A stretch of 7,877 bases of DNA from Actinomycetes bacterium (GTDB taxonomy: Bacteria > Actinomycetota > Coriobacteriia > Anaerosomatales > JAJZPX01). Of this stretch, positions 6,280-7,877 are shown in pieces. The notes below the pieces were generated by a model that saw nothing but the letters and a program-made list of their open reading frames with translations, made no database searches and had not been told where the DNA came from. The stretch is from positions 1 through 7,877 of the forward strand of contig JAJZPX010000086.1 of assembly GCA_021811025.1 (NCBI GenBank), read 5' to 3'. Position 1 is the stretch's first letter. Each line of letters starts with the position of its first letter. The translations under genes and the position numbers were made by a program.

Positions 6280-6699
6280 CTCGTCCTCGTCGTCCTCCTC
6301 GAGAGCGACGAAGGCATCCTCGTCGAACGCCGTGTCCTCGAGCAGCCGCATCGCCTGCGGCTCGATCGTTCGGAGCTCGGGCTCGCCGAACGGGGTGAGC
6401 GTGAGCCGCATGCCGTCCCCGACGAGGGCGAACGTGCACTCGTCGTCCTCGGACGTGGTGAACGTCAGGTGCCGGAAGCTGGTCACGTTCAGGAACAGAC
6501 AGCCGTTCACCAGGATCGTGGACGAGTCGGGGTCGGCCATCAGCTTGACCAGGGTAGCGCGGCCTTCGGCCATGACCTCCCCGTCGACCTCCTGCACGAA
6601 GTCGATCGTCTCGAGCGTCTCGAGCGCCCGGATCATGTCCCTGGGGAACGAGACGGTGCCGTTGCCGACGAGGCACGGCGCGAGGCGTCTTCTGTCCAT
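6277..6699 (-). CDS. Acidic hypothetical protein
   Basis: I do not recognise a family. The 140-residue product starts MDRRRLAPCLVGNGTVSFP and is predicted cytoplasmic, with no signal peptide or membrane helix. The middle (about 55-110) alternates polar and hydrophobic residues in a way that suggests a beta-rich fold, for example STILVNGCLFLNVTSF and MRLTLTPFG. The last ~25 residues are strongly acidic and end in EEDDEDE, which may bind a basic partner or be disordered. Start choice: on the minus strand GGAG at 6714-6711 stands 11 bases before the ATG at 6699 and five before a GTG at 6705. The more upstream GTG at 6711 would overlap this site, so it is less likely. The gene heads a minus-strand pair with the GT-C-like gene and diverges from rnr. 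Codon use looks like that of its neighbours, so I take it as real. Confidence 0.75.
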   Translation of the reverse strand: MDRRRLAPCLVGNGTVSFPRDMIRALETLETIDFVQEVDGEVMAEGRATLVKLMADPDSSTILVNGCLFLNVTSFRHLTFTTSEDDECTFALVGDGMRLTLTPFGEPELRTIEPQAMRLLEDTAFDEDAFVALEEDDEDE

Positions 6700-6724
6700 G
6701 TGCACGCTCACTCCAAGAAGAAGG

Positions 6725-6738
6725 GGAGCCGCGGCTCC
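6725..6738. repeat. Perfect 14-base palindrome in the leader of the hypothetical gene
   Basis: GGAGCCGCGGCTCC is its own reverse complement. On the minus strand it is followed by CCTTCTTCTT, so in the RNA it would be a tight hairpin with a pyrimidine-rich tail just before the ribosome site. It could be an operator or an attenuator-like hairpin; the tail is too C-rich for a standard intrinsic terminator. Confidence 0.4.
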
Positions 6739-6869
6739 GCAACGCGTGCGCTAATGGTAGCACCGCGGCGCGACACCGGTTGCCGCCCGCCGCCGAGCGG
6801 GCAGCGCGGCCCGCCGGACGGCGTCGGAGGCGAGCGGTTCGGGGTAAGCTGGCGTGAGGACCGAGGCGG

Positions 6870-6874
6870 GGAGG
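6870..6874 (+). promoter_or_regulatory. Ribosome binding site of rnr
   Basis: GGAGG lies four bases before the GTG at 6879. The spacing is short, but it is the only good site near the expected N-terminus, and it decides for the GTG start. Confidence 0.6.
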
Positions 6875-6878
6875 ACGC

Positions 6879-7877
6879 GTGCGCATCGAGAAGCAGCTGC
6901 TGAAGGCACTGCGCAAGGCGAACAGACCGATGACGGCGGCGGACGTCGCGGAGCATGCCGACCTCCGCGGGATGGACGCGGCGAAGATCGACCCGGCGCT
7001 GAAGCGGCTGATGCGCTCGGGGCAGGTCTTTGAGGCCGGCGAGGGCCGCTACATCGCGCTGCACGACCGCAACGTCGTGATCGGGCGCATCTCCGTCACC
7101 CGCCGCGGGTACGGGTTCGTGCAGTTCGCAGGCGGCGACGTCTACGTCGGCGCTCGCGATATGGGCGGCGCGATGCACGGCGACCTCGTGGCGGCGCGGC
7201 TGCATGGGGGCGACGGGCGCGGGCGCGCGGGCGAGGTGGTGCGGATCGTCGAGCGCGAGCGCACCGACGTCGTCGGGCGCTTCGAGCGGCAGGGGAAGGT
7301 GGGCGTGATCGTCCCTTCCGACCGCCGCATCCGCGGGGAGTTCTTCGTCGTGGAGGGGGAGTCGGCCGAGGCACGCACGGGCGACATGGTTGTGGCGCGC
7401 ATCACCCGCTACCCGACGTCCCGCCAGCCGGGACAGGCGGCGGTCACGGAGGTGCTCGGCGCGGAGGGATCGCTTGGCGTCGACATCGAGGTCATCATCC
7501 GAGAGCACGGGTTGCGGACCGAGTTCCCGGCCGAGGTCGAGGAGGCGGCGCACGCGATCCCGGAGGAGGTCGGACCGCCGGAGCCGGGGCTCGAGGATGT
7601 GCGCGGCCTGTACACCGTCACGATCGACCCCGTCGACGCGCGCGACTTCGACGACGCGATCTCGATAGAGCGGGTCGGGAAGGGCTGGCGCCTCGGCGTG
7701 CACATCGCGGACGTGAGCCGCTACGTGCCGTGGGGCTCGGCGATCGACGTGGAGGCGAGGCAGCGCGCCACGTCCGTCTACCTCGTGGATCGCGTGCTGC
7801 CGATGCTGCCCGAGAGGCTCAGCAACGGCACGTGCTCGCTGAAGCCGCAGGTCGACCGCTTCTCGTTCACCGTGATG
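6879..7877 (+). CDS. rnr: Ribonuclease R (3' end outside window)
   Basis: Cytoplasmic 3'-to-5' exoribonuclease of the RNase II/RNB family, which degrades structured RNA and works with SmpB/tmRNA in quality control. The frame is open from the GTG at 6879 to the window end (333 codons). Residues 4-63 form the N-terminal winged-helix region typical of RNase R. Two cold-shock-like OB domains follow at about 66-125 and 134-200; the first holds GRISVTRRGYGFVQF. The RNB catalytic domain begins near 240, with IDPVDARDFDDAIS at 249-262. Asp250, Asp256, Asp258 and Asp259 correspond to E. coli RNase R Asp272, 278, 280 and 281, which hold the metal ions. HIADVSRYV and RVLPMLPERLSNGTCSL follow as expected. 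The presence of the N-terminal helix-turn-helix domain favours RNase R over RNase II. The rest of RNB, the S1 domain and any basic tail lie beyond the window. rnr is often followed by smpB. Confidence 0.95.
   Translation, partial: MRIEKQLLKALRKANRPMTAADVAEHADLRGMDAAKIDPALKRLMRSGQVFEAGEGRYIALHDRNVVIGRISVTRRGYGFVQFAGGDVYVGARDMGGAMHGDLVAARLHGGDGRGRAGEVVRIVERERTDVVGRFERQGKVGVIVPSDRRIRGEFFVVEGESAEARTGDMVVARITRYPTSRQPGQAAVTEVLGAEGSLGVDIEVIIREHGLRTEFPAEVEEAAHAIPEEVGPPEPGLEDVRGLYTVTIDPVDARDFDDAISIERVGKGWRLGVHIADVSRYVPWGSAIDVEARQRATSVYLVDRVLPMLPERLSNGTCSLKPQVDRFSFTVM

Larger units (their letters stand above)
6700..6878. promoter_or_regulatory. Divergent intergenic region between the acidic hypothetical gene and rnr
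   Basis: About 180 bases that should hold promoters for both directions. Minus strand: TACCAT (6759-6754) fits a -10 box, which would give a leader of about 50 bases before the ATG at 6699. Plus strand: TAAGCT (6845-6850) fits a -10 box about 30 bases before the rnr start. Neither has a convincing -35 hexamer. A GC hairpin, GCCCGC (6785-6790) with GCGGGC (6797-6802), lies between them. Nothing else is recognisable. Confidence 0.3.

Noticed and set aside
6708..7703. Minus-strand open frame of 331 codons over rnr
   Set aside because: The opposite strand encodes an RNase R with helix-turn-helix, OB and RNB motifs in order, so this frame is a shadow.

Overview
The window is GC-rich bacterial DNA that uses GTG and TTG starts as well as ATG. 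It holds a cell-division transporter (FtsE-FtsX), an S41 C-terminal processing peptidase, a secreted protein with eight haem-binding motifs, a large GT-C-like membrane protein, a small acidic protein of unknown function, and the start of RNase R. The multihaem cytochrome together with this housekeeping set suggests an anaerobic high-GC bacterium. My best guess, from memory of gene order and not from a search, is a deep-branching Actinomycetota lineage related to Coriobacteriia. This placement is tentative.

Layout. Positions 1-2816 are a tight plus-strand run: the 3' part of ftsE (its first few codons lie before the window), ftsX overlapping it by 11 bases, and after 40 bases an S41 peptidase (called ctpA here). 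Positions 2829-6711 are on the minus strand. Read 5' to 3' on that strand they are a small acidic hypothetical protein, a 12-plus-helix membrane protein with GT-C glycosyltransferase features, and the octahaem cytochrome. From 6879 the plus strand resumes with rnr, cut by the window end. Its reading frame has no stop inside the window and codes for 333 residues.

The most unusual feature lies between the membrane protein and the cytochrome. Positions 4148-4253 are a broken second copy of the 3' end of ctpA, in the same orientation as the intact gene. It has one 70-base block (66 identical) and one 36-base block (identical, covering the stop codon), with the 157 bases between them deleted. The cytochrome gene and its leader are therefore bracketed by direct repeats of the ctpA 3' end, and each repeat abuts the 3' end of a convergent minus-strand gene. 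This looks like a scar of insertion or duplication that placed the cytochrome beside ctpA. Recombination across the 36-base identical part would remove the cytochrome and leave ctpA whole.

Functionally, FtsEX acts at the divisome, where it usually controls cell-wall hydrolases, and the S41 peptidase acts outside the membrane, possibly on envelope proteins. The cytochrome and the GT-C protein are also envelope or extracytoplasmic proteins. RNase R is a cytoplasmic 3'-5' exoribonuclease. No tRNA, rRNA, CRISPR array, integrase or transposase is visible.
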